Part shown: positions 58,301-64,000 of the stretch, piece by piece
Layout: every line of letters begins with the position of its first letter
Position numbering within the stretch: position 1 is the stretch's first letter
Source: Alviniconcha marisindica
Lineage: Eukaryota; Mollusca; Gastropoda; Provannidae
Length of the DNA stretch: 64,000 nt
Assembly: GCA_018857735.1 (NCBI GenBank)
Contig: JABMCL010002073.1
Span: 165,001-229,000 of the forward strand
Direction: 5' to 3'
Position numbers and translations under genes: made by a program
Notes under the pieces: model-generated
Databases searched by the model: none
Seen by the model: the letters and a program-made list of their open reading frames with translations, nothing else
What the model was told of the DNA's origin: nothing

Positions 58301-61300
58301 TGTTATGAAAAACAAAGTACCATGTCGTCTATTTAACATTATGCTATCCACTACAACAAAATTAATGCAGCAAAAACTGTTCACATGGAAATAGTTATGT
58401 GTCTTTATACTCTACTGTAATAAAAAGTTACTGATTTATCATTTTCATCAAGAAACAACAGCATTGTACATCTTGTTGAAATAGTAATGTTCAACATATT
58501 TCTTACATCATTTGCTGTTTATGTCAAGAAAGCTTAAATTTGAGGGGAAAAAAATCATCAAATCTTCCTTGTCACATATTGTTCTATTAAAGAATAACTG
58601 TTTATGTTTCAAAATGTGTTGCTTTTTATTCATTTAAAAATGTTCAAGATTGGCTGTATGTTGAACGTTATGTATTGCAACAAACTATGCGTAGCATGCT
58701 GTTCGTGTGACACAGAACAACAACAGTTTACTTGGTAATACTCATGTGGATCACATCTTGTAAGATCAGTTGGGTTTTCACAGTTACTGCATGATTAGCA
58801 GCACAGTGATGTGGGCTTGTTGTAATGTGTAATGTTCAACATCTTGTCACAAATCACACTGAAAGTCAAATTTCTCAGGAACAAAGAACAGCACTGCCTT
58901 CTCCCTTCATTGGTGGATGACTTCACATGTGTTCATTCAAAAAATGCATTACTCACTCACATCCTGTCAACTTTATTTTATAGTACCTCTGTCCTCTTTT
59001 CTTGCGCACCTTTTGGCACTAAGTCATGTTTCATTTTGTGTTTTGATCATTCAATCCTTAGTTGCCAATTTTTGCACACCTTAAATGCCAATACGTCCTC
59101 TTTAAGGTTTTTGTCTTTATTGTTATTAAAAACTGGGGGTGCGCCTTATAGAAAGAAGTGCCTTTTAGTCCCAAAAGTATGGTAATCACTGGCCCAGGCA
59201 GTATGGATGGAGCACAATCAGTAGATTCAGACATGCTTTGCTGCCTCCCAACATGAAATATGGTTGCAATGGCACCCCAATTCTCACACACTCCAAACAT
59301 GAAGCATGGTTGCAATGGCACCCCATTTCTCACACACTCCCAACATGAAGCATGGTTGCAATGGCACCCCAATTCTCACGCACTCCCAACATGAAGCATG
59401 GTTGCAATGGCACCCCAATTCTCACGCACTCCCAACATGAAGCATGGTTGCAATGGCACCCCAATTCTCATTGCAACTATTCACTCAAACATGATTAGCA
59501 TGGATTGCAATGGCACCCCAATTCTCATGCACTATTCAGCCTACAAATGGTTCATGGATAACAAATGAGTTCTCCCTTTTTGACATGTTCAATGACATTC
59601 TCCACCTTGTGCATTCTTGGAAAATGTTTGGATAAAATGAGTTCTTTTGTTGCATGTCTTTTGCGCACTGTATGCAGACACCTTCCAAGAACACATCGCA
59701 TCTTCCACACATGCACAATGCATCCAAAAGTTACTTAGCAAGTTTTGCATAAAATTAAAAAGCTCAGTTAACATTTCAGCAAGTTTTGGCATAAAATTTA
59801 AGCTCCATCAACATCAAAACATTTCTGTTTTCTTTTCTTTGGGAAAGGAGGGGGATTGAAAGAAACTGTACGAATGACACATCTGGAACTTAGACTTTGA
59901 TCACATTAACGGCACTGACAGCTTCACATTCTGAAATTAGACACAAAACCTCCAACACCAAATTAACGGCACTGACAGCTTCACATTCTGAAATTAGACA
60001 CAAAACCTCCAACACCAAATTAACGGCACTGACAGCTTCACATTCTGAAATTAGACACAAAACATCGGACACCAAATTAACGGCACTGACAGCTTCACAT
60101 TCTGAAATTAGACACAAAACCTCCAACACCAAATTAACGGCACTGACAGCTTCACATTCTGAAATTAGACACAAAACATCCAACACCAAATTAACGGCAC
60201 TGACAGCTTCACATTCTGAAATTAGACACAAAACAACCAACACCATTTTAATCTGCAATGCTTTTTTGGTTTCATTCTCCTTTTAATCCAATGGCACTGA
60301 CAGTTTCACGTTAAAAAATTAGTCACAAAACAACCAGCGCCACTTTGATCCAGACTGACCACACATCAGTTTGCCCACCTGTCGGCATGATGGTTGCCGT
60401 TGTAAAAGGAATCCCTCCTCCACTGCTGGTTGCAGCATAGAATGGGGCCGGGGTGGGAACAGCAGCGGCATTTCCTGGGTAGTAGCAAGTGTGCCTTCCG
60501 CCCGCCCCTCCGGCGTGGTAACCGCTGTTAGTGTTACCCGGCCCATCTGATGCATAGACCAAGTGTTCACCTGTATAGTAACCAGTGTTACCATGCTGTG
60601 ACACATGGGGGACGTAGACTGAGGAAGTCAAGTCCCACAGAAAAACAAGGATTAGTTTTTTCAGTCAAAGAGAAGCAATGACACTCAATGACTAATACAC
60701 AGCACTAGCACCAATGTCTTTGCGCTGTACATGTATACTGTTACATATCATGTATACATATCGAACACCGTGCACCCTCTGGTCCTCAAGCAACAACCTT
60801 TTGAAAATTCCCAAACTTAAATTGAAATATTTTGGTGAGCACTATTTCAGTTTCATGACTAGATTTTTTATTTATTTTTTATAATTTAAAACGTAATATT
60901 AATAATAATTTAAGTATTTACAAAGTGCAACATTATGTCTGCAGAGACTATTCTAAGTGCATACACGCACATTCACATACACACACTCATACACAGAGAC
61001 ACCCGCACACATGAGCATACTGACTATACAAGGCTTAATTCACGCAACTTAAAACAGGCAGCAAGCAGACACTTGAGACGGATGCAGACAGCAGCAAGGA
61101 ACAGAAAACACGGCAGGTCTATAGTTTTGGGAAAAGAAATGTTTTCAAAATTTCAGGTTACACTTGAATGAGTATGCCTGTCACTCGTGCCAGTCTGCAG
61201 TATCCCCCCACCCTCTCTGAGTTCAAATCCCAGCTCAAGACTCTCCTCTCTAGACTGTAGGCTTAGTCATAAACTTAGGTAGACCATTCCCGTGACAATA

Positions 61301-63930
61301 GATCAAGTGTACATCTACACATTTGCATGAATGACCGTAATTATGTGCTACTGCTAGTGCACTGACTTTCTGTTTTGCAAAAAGATTTACGCTTTATAAG
61401 AGCTATCCATTATCATAATGTTAATATCAGCATTATTACAATGTAAATCAGCCAGATATCAAAATGCCACCAAACGAAACACAAAAACACAAAGGTGAAG
61501 AAATAACTGAACCACTAACCAGTACCATGTGGTGTTTATGAATTATTCATGGACACCAACACTGGGACTACTTTGGGGCTAATTTTTCTTCGTTGTCTTC
61601 ATTATTTCTGTCACTGTGTCGGGAAAGAGATGAGAAGCTGGACATGGAGGTGATCATTCCCCCTTTGAGATTCTGGACCAACTTCCCAAACAATCTTTAC
61701 TACAAACCATTGCGATATTCTAATGGGGCGGGAACTGCACAAAACCAAAAGAGGAAAACTGTTCAACTACAAGCAGCAAATGAATGTGTGCCAAAAATGC
61801 TGCTGCTAACAAGTGCCATGGGAGCCTGGAAACATATGAGTGACATCTTTTGCAACCAGATGGTGAGATGCATTCCCATGCCAAAAATCAGCTGGTCCAG
61901 TGGTATCATTCAGAACTTTTCCTCAACTTTCCCCTACTTCAATAATAACTGTTGAAAATTAGGCAGACAACACAGACACTGGGGCATGCAATTACATACA
62001 TACAGGGGACTGGCGATAGCTCAATGGTTAGAGCACCGGACTTGTGATCAAAAGGGCACGGGTTTGACGTTGACTCTTTGAGTCCCAGCACAAGCGGCAG
62101 GAGAATTTTCTTCTCCAGGGTCAGTTTTCTGTGTGGACTCTTATTTTGTATCTGTCCCACCCCCATTGTTACTGCAGTAGCAGGTAAAATATCCCAATCA
62201 TTCTGCCAAATGTGCAGTTAGCAGGTTACAGCTTCTTCATCTCGATCTCCGGTCATGGCATTTTAAAGTGCATGGTACCATGATTTTCTGGAGAGCACGA
62301 GTGGCTCAGTACCTCTGTCTTTAGCCCTTTAGGTTTTCTGTCTGGGATATCTTGCCCTTAGCTTCTGGCCAACACGTCCTGCCCTGGGAGCACAGAGGGG
62401 ACTGTTTTCCGGGGATCCCACCCCATATGGTCACAGCTAAACACAATGCACCCTACGTATGTGGCTTCAAATGAAGTGACACCATAAATTCTTGCATGGT
62501 TGTATGGTGCACACAGAGCATGCGCCGAGACGGCAGCAGTTTCATGTGGCACCAGCCATGTAACAACCAAACAGCGCTGTGAGCACACCACTTCAACAAT
62601 GGATATTCAAAATGAACTAAAAGCTACAGTCACTCATTCAGACTCACAAGCATGCAGTGAGTCTGAATGACAGCAGAGACTAGCACTGCATAATTATAAA
62701 AGTGATCAACAACAACAATACAATTCCCGCCCCTGCAGGTAACTTTGCTCCAAGAATCCCACAGCACATACCTAGTGGGCGTGGTTCCACGGGGCATGAC
62801 AAATCCTCCATGGGGACTCGGCAGTCCCTTCCCGCATCTCTCGCAGGTGGCACCGTTCCCTCAGACCCAGGACCTGATGGCCCCTCTGCCTTTAGTGGGA
62901 TGTCCGATCCAAACTGAAAGAAAATCAAATACATAACAGAGTACTGGCGCACTTTGCATGTAAATGTATTGTCAATGTTTCAAGCACACTGGACTGATGT
63001 CGTGATGCTGTTCAGTGAAACAAAACCCACAGTGCTTTGCTTGTTCTTCTGCCCCCCCCCCCCCCCCTCCCCCACAAGACTTTTTAATAATTAAACCCTA
63101 AATCAGGGCATATTTTAGTTAGAAGTAGAACTGTGATCTCTGCATGCTGAACAGACCCAGTTTTCCAGCAACATTCAGTGACTGAGTAACTCGGTGAGTT
63201 CTTGGATTTGAACCCTTTCACTGCGATGCATGCTGTGCTGTCAGTGTCACTCAGAAAACGACCAATAGAAGTGCCAAACTTTAAATAATTAGGGCTTTTT
63301 CCCCTTTGCATGAGTACATAAAAGGATTTCTATCAAAATGCACAATATTAAACAGAAGTAGATTTGTTATAGGACTAACAAATATAATAATTAATATTGT
63401 TTGCAGGCATGTATACGTGTGCGCACTTTTCAGCCCAGAAATTTTGCAAGCTGTGGCATTGAAGGAGTTAAGTTAATCATTTACTGGGGCCGTTAAGGGA
63501 ACGGTATGAACTTATGAAGTTAATCACTTAGTTAACGTCACATTAACCACACAGCCACAGGGTGATCTCAGGCGTGGACAGCACCCTCAGATTAAATCAA
63601 AACTTTGGAGCAAAATTCTAAAGTGTTAAAATAAAATCAGACAGAAGAGTCTTGGTAGGACTAGCAGATGCTGATATATATCTATATATATATCTATATA
63701 TATATACACATGTGTCTTAGTCTTACCTGGACTGGAGAATAGTTTTCTGGCGGCCTGTTGGGACAGTGTTCAACACACTCGTTTCCATGGTCACTTGAAG
63801 GAAAACATTCTTCCTCTGGCACAGGAACCTGAAGGATTTGAAATAAATTCTGCTGCTCTTCTGTTGAAAGACCGCTGATGTCCAAGAAGGACACATCCAA
63901 ACATTGTTGCAGGGCTTCTTCAGTCTGTGT
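38806..63930 (-). CDS. USP10: USP10-type ubiquitin carboxyl-terminal hydrolase (16 exons seen)
   Basis: Gene-level entry. Sixteen exons total 3822 nt (1273 codons plus stop); every junction has GT-AG signals and agreeing phase. The N-terminal two thirds is low-complexity Pro/Ala/Thr/Ser sequence with about nine 28-residue repeats, then a PAM2-like motif (SLNPTAAVFLP) and the USP10-specific KNWAGLF segment. The catalytic USP fold follows: Cys box PRGMTNYTNSCFNNA (catalytic Cys 51961-51963), TLQALLSVPQIYHLF, VRLVNEFRPIGK, QQDAQEYLITLLNKL, the acidic-plus-WQEVGPKN insertion that marks USP10, LPPVLILHLKNFQYD, HHGKNATGGHYTAV (catalytic His 38992-38994) and WSLKDD (catalytic Asp). USP10 is a cytosolic deubiquitinase that acts on p53 and other clients and binds G3BP. 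The FGDF G3BP motif would lie in upstream exons outside the window. The C-terminus is longer than the human one. Confidence 0.94.
39669..39806 (+). repeat. Dispersed repeat family B, two tandem copies
   Basis: GGAGCTTCAGCCTTTGAGAT ... GTCGCTTACCCTG (39669) and AGCTTCATCTTTGGAGATTC ... AAGTCGGTTACCCTGT (39748) resemble each other and 21736-21815. Confidence 0.65.
40075..40140 (-). CDS. USP10: USP10 exon 15
   Basis: A short exon of 66 nt between acceptor CTTTCAG and donor GTACAG. It reads LLSSHARNNTSASHRNYKLC A, linking the VDLQLPK strand to the catalytic His loop (human LLSP...RTYRLFA). Confidence 0.88.
40255..40450. repeat. Dispersed repeat family C, copy 1
   Basis: CACCAAAAACCCAAACTGGGCATATT ... 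AAATTTAAGCATACAAAATA CACCCAAAT is shared with 43500-43665. A C-run (about 40362-40380) interrupts this copy. Confidence 0.8.
40938..40997 (-). tRNA. tRNA-Gly(GCC)-like sequence, probably a pseudogene
   Basis: On the minus strand: AGTGGTAGAATACTTGCCTG CCACACAGGTGACCCGGGTT CGGTTCCCGGTTGATGC. The D-loop, GCC anticodon loop, T-arm and 3' acceptor strand match tRNA-Gly. The 5' acceptor strand that should pair with TTGATGC (GCATCAA) is absent, and one anticodon-stem pair is C-A. Confidence 0.6.
41396..41543 (-). CDS. USP10: USP10 exon 14
   Basis: Reads AELSRRTLLEELPPVLILHL then KNFQYDQQTGKSTKIIKRIK and FDVDLQLPK, matching human [20 protein letters not shown]. Acceptor AG precedes 41543; donor GTTCGT begins at 41395. 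Confidence 0.95.
41560..42075. repeat. Short tandem repeats (about 42 bp and about 70 bp)
   Basis: CGGACAGAATGTTCAACTAA TTGTGGAAAATGATAAAGCG is repeated from 41627. A second family, AAAATGATTTTGATAAACAA TGTAGCA with GACAGACTGGCTACATGGAC, spans 41860-42070. Both lie in the intron upstream of exon 14. Confidence 0.85.
42190..42860. repeat. About 170-bp tandem repeat, four copies
   Basis: CGCATTCCAAAAGATCACAA ATGCACATTAAAGATCCTG ... GAAGTTGGACGCTACAAGGA AGAAGACGTCTC starts near 42192, 42359, 42526 and 42700. It ends about 45 bp from the USP10 exon 13 donor. Confidence 0.95.
42906..42998 (-). CDS. USP10: USP10 exon 13
   Basis: Reads HDSITSVDEALQFHARKEIV then EDSKDPVTGIT, phase 0 on both sides, 31 codons. 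Corresponds to the human SDKIRTVQDALESLVARE segment. Donor GTGAGT. Confidence 0.9.
43500..43665. repeat. Dispersed repeat family C, copy 2
   Basis: Homologous to 40255-40450 (CACCAAAAACCCAGAACTGG GCATATT ... GCATACAAAATACACCCAAA), both in USP10 introns. Confidence 0.8.
43794..43910 (-). CDS. USP10: USP10 exon 12
   Basis: Reads RSWVKTPLDSIVCGLTQSQF then LREGSAGSTTVEPFSSLQL, 39 codons, phase 0. Matches human TPITGIFGGHIRS ... ATLQPFFTLQL. Donor GTGACC is weak but phase-consistent. Confidence 0.9.
44707..44837 (-). CDS. USP10: USP10 exon 11
   Basis: Reads EMVISNGFSDKDLSTPGDDT then DDSAEGQWQEVGPKNRVTHI TRE. The acidic stretch followed by WQEVGPKN is the USP10-specific insertion (human WEQVGPRNKTSVTRQ). 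Donor GTACGT. Confidence 0.93.
45160..45260 (+). repeat. Dispersed repeat family A, copy 3
   Basis: TCTTGGATTCTAAATTCCCA TCAACTGCACAGGGTCACCT CAGGGCAAC. Confidence 0.6.
45541..46076. repeat. 268-bp tandem duplication with internal 27-bp repeats
   Basis: Copies at 45541-45808 and 45809-46076 are near identical. Each holds three units of CTCTGCATTCTCAACAGAAA GGACCTT. It ends 22 bp from the exon 10 donor. Confidence 0.96.
46099..46189 (-). CDS. USP10: USP10 exon 10
   Basis: Reads SGHQQDAQEYLITLLNKLIE then EMQNVMRHST. Matches the conserved QEDAEEYLxxxLNxLHEEM helix of USP10. Donor GTACGT. Confidence 0.94.
46330..46370. repeat. C-run of more than 30 bases
   Basis: Near-pure C homopolymer in a USP10 intron; length in the assembly is unreliable. 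Confidence 0.95.
46435..47800. repeat. 1.36-kb GC-rich minisatellite, about 33-36-bp unit, about 40 copies
   Basis: GGGCTGAGGGAGAAGCTGTG GGGCTGGTGCCACAA with GGGGCAG variants. It keeps long frames open on both strands (up to about 390 codons of Pro/Ala/Leu), which are artefacts of stop-free units. Located in the intron between USP10 exons 9 and 10. Confidence 0.97.
48035..48135 (-). CDS. USP10: USP10 exon 9
   Basis: Reads NCRRGKQTELRTGPQLDSKY then ILDELAKLNNVLG. Aligns with human AFEPTYIYRLLTVNKSSLSE. Acceptor TGCAG; donor GTAAGC. Confidence 0.88.
48404..48602. mobile_element. MITE copy 2 (GGCAATGTCCA termini)
   Basis: Starts GGCAATGTCCATTTTTAGCC CCGTCAGTTCG and ends CGAACCAACGGGGCTAAAAG TGGACATGGCC. 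It also shares the internal CATATCAGTTCATTCCGTGC block with 16280-16533, in opposite orientation relative to that copy. Lies in the intron between USP10 exons 8 and 9. Confidence 0.82.
49498..49535 (-). CDS. USP10: USP10 exon 8 (38-nt micro-exon)
   Basis: Reads VRLVNEFRPIGK with split codons at both ends, between TTTTGTGCAG and GTAAGTG. It matches human FVRLMNEF exactly where expected, and its phase is needed to join exons 7 and 9. Confidence 0.9.
50219..50331 (-). CDS. USP10: USP10 exon 7
   Basis: Reads TLQALLSVPQIYHLFKDLGD then SMKGCPRKVSSTPLCDA. Matches human TLQALVACPPMYHLMKFIPL ... TSTPM. Acceptor GGAGGTCAG; donor GTGAGT. Confidence 0.94.
50336..51085 (-). repeat. About 42-bp minisatellite abutting USP10 exon 7
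   Basis: CAGTCCCACCAGGCCTGAAC TTAGGGATCAAAGTGCACAA CTC is repeated about 17 times. The first unit starts within 5 bp of the exon 7 acceptor. Confidence 0.96.
51133..51250 (+). mobile_element. tRNA-headed SINE-like repeat, copy 2
   Basis: GTGAGCCAGTTTGGCCTAGC GGTAGGGCTGG (A-box-like) ... TCAGTTCAGTTCC (B-box-like) ... TCGGCTCTCCTCTCTTC. Shares order and the CTCTCCTCTCTTC block with 30527. Confidence 0.55.
51585..51948 (-). repeat. Duplicated fragments of the USP10 Cys-box exon in its own intron
   Basis: Segments near 51640-51690 and 51812-51860 (and a poorer one near 51728-51765) repeat the 3' end of exon 6, its donor and about 70 bp of intron including a C-run. On the minus strand they read ANSCFNSA-V and TNSSFNSA-V, against TNSCFNNA-V in exon 6. 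Confidence 0.85.
51949..52040 (-). CDS. USP10: USP10 exon 6 (catalytic Cys box)
   Basis: Reads FFSSWTLKDRGVPLMPRGMT then NYTNSCFNNA. PRG-x-x-N-x-x-N-x-C-x-x-N-A matches human PRGLINKGNWCYINA; the catalytic Cys codon is 51961-51963. The usual Gly before the Asn is Thr here. Donor GTATCC is non-consensus at +4/+5. Confidence 0.93.
52744..52976 (-). CDS. USP10: USP10 exon 5 (KNWAGLF segment)
   Basis: Acceptor CTTTCCAG precedes 52976; donor GTAAGC at 52743. It reads PETSTPAASAPPPVQKNWAG then LFKGANASSKPAVVIYTDSN and an Ala/Pro/Lys-rich linker. KNWAGLF corresponds to human KSWASLF just before the catalytic domain. Confidence 0.93.
53110..53740 (-). repeat. 33-bp minisatellite built on the USP10 exon 4 3' end and donor, about 19 units
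   Basis: CTGCAGTAACTAACCTGGTT CTGGGTAGGAAAA on the plus strand. On the minus strand each unit reads TAVFLPRTR followed by a CAG|GTTAGT donor. The unit length is a multiple of three and the frame stays open through the whole array. Confidence 0.96.
53708..55496 (-). CDS. USP10: USP10 exon 4 (large low-complexity exon)
   Basis: 1789 nt from acceptor TTCTTGCAG (before 55496) to the first donor CAG|GTTAGT (53707). It begins LHQDISFYQSHPPPNMIQGQ and has YPYGQLAPNNIIP. About nine 28-residue repeats follow (LRGPQGSGAPQMATPSGATP TAAAVGTA), then a Ser/Ala/Val-rich region. It ends NGSSATSLNPTAAVFLPRT, holding a PAM2-like motif. I chose the first donor because its phase joins exon 5; any later repeat donor would also be in phase. 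Confidence 0.88.
53716..53748 (-). other. USP10: PAM2-like PABC-binding motif in USP10
   Basis: SLNPTAAVFLP fits the PAM2 pattern L-N-x-x-A-x-x-F-x-P, as in human USP10 LNPQAPEF and PAIP/ataxin-2 proteins, which bind the MLLE domain of poly(A)-binding protein. It lies much closer to the catalytic domain than the human motif. Confidence 0.65.
54570..55195 (-). repeat. USP10: Coding 84-bp repeat, about nine copies
   Basis: In-frame 28-codon units with LRGPQGSGAPQMATPSGATP TAAAVGTA; some are shortened or Arg/Leu for Gln/Met. Purely coding, length a multiple of three. Confidence 0.93.
55829..56068. mobile_element. Short element with 26-bp imperfect inverted ends
   Basis: CAGGAGCTGTGTGAGAGTCG AGGTGG at 55831-55856 is inverted as CCACCTTGGCTTTCACAGCT CCTG near 56043-56066. 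Internal TTTACGTCCAC / GTGGACGTAAA is also inverted (55812, 55897). No coding. Confidence 0.5.
56270..56548. repeat. 141-bp tandem duplication
   Basis: GCCCAGAAAAAAACACAATG ... GATCAAAGCTACGCTGTGTT TACATTCTGCCGTCCATCGA is repeated at 56270 and 56411, ending CATTTCAGAAAA each time. Confidence 0.95.
56563..56682 (+). pseudogene. Small acidic ORF, possible transposase remnant
   Basis: ATG in a GCCGCC context reads MLDEALLSLFVCDSEDDEFS then GFSADSDNEKEALRDGWTS, stop 56680-56682; AATAAA at about 56827. The acidic DDEFSGF style occurs in transposon-derived proteins. It may be the last exon of a lost transposase; no family is certain. Confidence 0.35.
56826..56832 (+). terminator. Possible polyadenylation signal AATAAA
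   Basis: TTAATAAAATC follows the small acidic ORF by about 145 bp. Confidence 0.35.
56850..59100. other. AT-rich interior of the TA-flanked element
   Basis: No convincing coding sequence. A motif AATGTTCAAC / GTTGAACATT recurs on both strands (near 57367, 57540, 57917, 58488, 58659, 58832). Confidence 0.5.
59245..59530. repeat. About 46-51-bp minisatellite
   Basis: ATGAAGCATGGTTGCAATGG CACCCCAATTCTCACGCACT CCCAAC is repeated about six times just outside the TA-flanked element. Confidence 0.93.
59900..60355. repeat. 57-bp minisatellite, six copies plus a diverged one
   Basis: TTAACGGCACTGACAGCTTC ACATTCTGAAATTAGACACA AAACCTCCAACACCAAA. The diverged last copy (60290-60350) ends about 25 bp from the USP10 exon 3 donor. 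Confidence 0.96.
60379..60618 (-). CDS. USP10: USP10 exon 3
   Basis: Acceptor CTTCCTCAG precedes 60618; donor GTGGGC at 60378. It reads YVPHVSQHGNTGYYTGEHLV then YASDGPGNTNSGYHAGGAGG and ends TTATIMPT, a Gly/Tyr/Thr-rich low-complexity segment. Assigned by phase continuity with exons 2 and 4; no domain. Confidence 0.75.
61170..61265 (+). mobile_element. LINE-like 3' coding fragment
   Basis: The plus frame reads CSIPPPSLSEFKSQLKTLLS RL then stop. SLSxFKSxLKTxLF is a common C-terminal signature of reverse-transcriptase ORFs of non-LTR elements. Only this tail is recognisable. Confidence 0.45.
62005..62160 (+). mobile_element. tRNA-derived SINE
   Basis: GGCGATAGCTCAATGGTTAG AGCACCGGACTTGTGATCAA has an A-box (TAGCTCAATGG) and a His-like GTG anticodon loop. 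The B-box GGGTTTGACG is degenerate, and an unrelated tail follows. It cannot fold as a normal tRNA. Confidence 0.65.
62772..62913 (-). CDS. USP10: USP10 exon 2
   Basis: Acceptor CTTTCAG precedes 62913; donor GTATGTG at 62771. It reads FGSDIPLKAEGPSGPGSEGT then VPPARDAGRDCRVPMEDLSC PVEPRPL. Disordered composition; assignment rests on splice sites and phases. Confidence 0.72.
63727..63930 (-). CDS. USP10: USP10 exon 1 of this window (gene continues upstream)
   Basis: 68 codons, phase 0 on both sides, between TCTCTCAG and GTAAGA. It reads TQTEEALQQCLDVSFLDISG then LSTEEQQNLFQILQVPVPEE ECFPSSDHGN. More exons with the start codon must lie beyond 64000. Confidence 0.75.
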
Positions 63931-64000
63931 CTGAGAGAGAAAAATATCCAGTGTCAGTCTCACTGAGGATTCACTCTCTCATTCAGGGACAAATTCAAAC

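Larger units (their letters stand above)
56188..59182. mobile_element. 3.0-kb DNA transposon remnant with TA duplication (Tc1/mariner/pogo-like)
   Basis: The left end CTGCACTTCTGGGTCTATAA GGCGC, preceded by TA (56186-56187), matches the inverted right end CCATACTTTTGGGACTAAAA GGCAC, followed by TA (59183-59184), at about 20 of 26 bases. A second GGCGC-containing inverted block follows on the right (59150). TA duplication suggests the Tc1/mariner/pogo group. No intact transposase is readable; a 39-codon acidic ORF and AATAAA are inside. It lies in the USP10 intron between exons 3 and 4. Confidence 0.65.

Noticed and set aside
62005..62080. Functional tRNA-His
   Set aside because: The A-box and GTG anticodon loop look good, but the B-box and stems are degenerate; a SINE head fits better.

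Overview
This is animal nuclear DNA. Genes are split into short exons with GT-AG introns, a tRNA-like sequence and tRNA-headed SINE-like repeats are present, and microsatellites and minisatellites fill a large part of the window. The density of AGT, GA and CA arrays, a secreted VWC-domain gene and a THAP-type DNA transposon suggest a lophotrochozoan, most likely a marine mollusc. That placement is inference; no single sequence here proves it. I see no prokaryotic or viral genes.

Layout. (1) 1-10300, plus strand: the 3' end of a secreted VWC-domain gene (four firm and two tentative exons, stop at 10168), its introns filled with AGT, GAT, GA and CA arrays, a fold-back element and an 89-bp tandem array. 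(2) 12717-28846, minus strand: ACSF3 (mitochondrial malonyl-CoA synthetase), seven exons whose phases all join into one frame; the first exon(s) lie upstream and were not found. One of its introns holds a nearly 6.9-kb decayed DNA transposon (15625-22483) with matching terminal inverted repeats, TTAA target duplications, a broken THAP zinc finger and broken transposase exons. I assign it to the Kolobok superfamily. (3) 28850-38800: intergenic, mostly tandem repeats and AT-rich sequence. (4) 38806-63930, minus strand: USP10-type ubiquitin hydrolase, sixteen exons (3822 nt, 1273 codons plus stop) with all junction phases consistent, catalytic Cys, His and Asp visible, and a PAM2-like motif; its 5' end lies beyond the window. 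Its introns carry a second copy of a 200-250-bp MITE, a 3.0-kb TA-flanked element, SINE- and LINE-like pieces and many minisatellites.

The most unusual feature is a recurring pattern. In at least seven places the unit of an intronic minisatellite contains, or starts exactly at, an exon edge with its splice site: ACSF3 28846, 24967, 24141, 23996 and the terminal exon; USP10 53708 and 51949; probably also the VWC gene. The introns therefore hold rows of decoy splice sites and exon fragments, including duplicated pieces of the USP10 catalytic Cys box, one with Cys changed to Ser. ACSF3 and USP10 act in separate processes (mitochondrial malonate activation; deubiquitination). They are neighbours in the same orientation here, and both also map to human 16q24.
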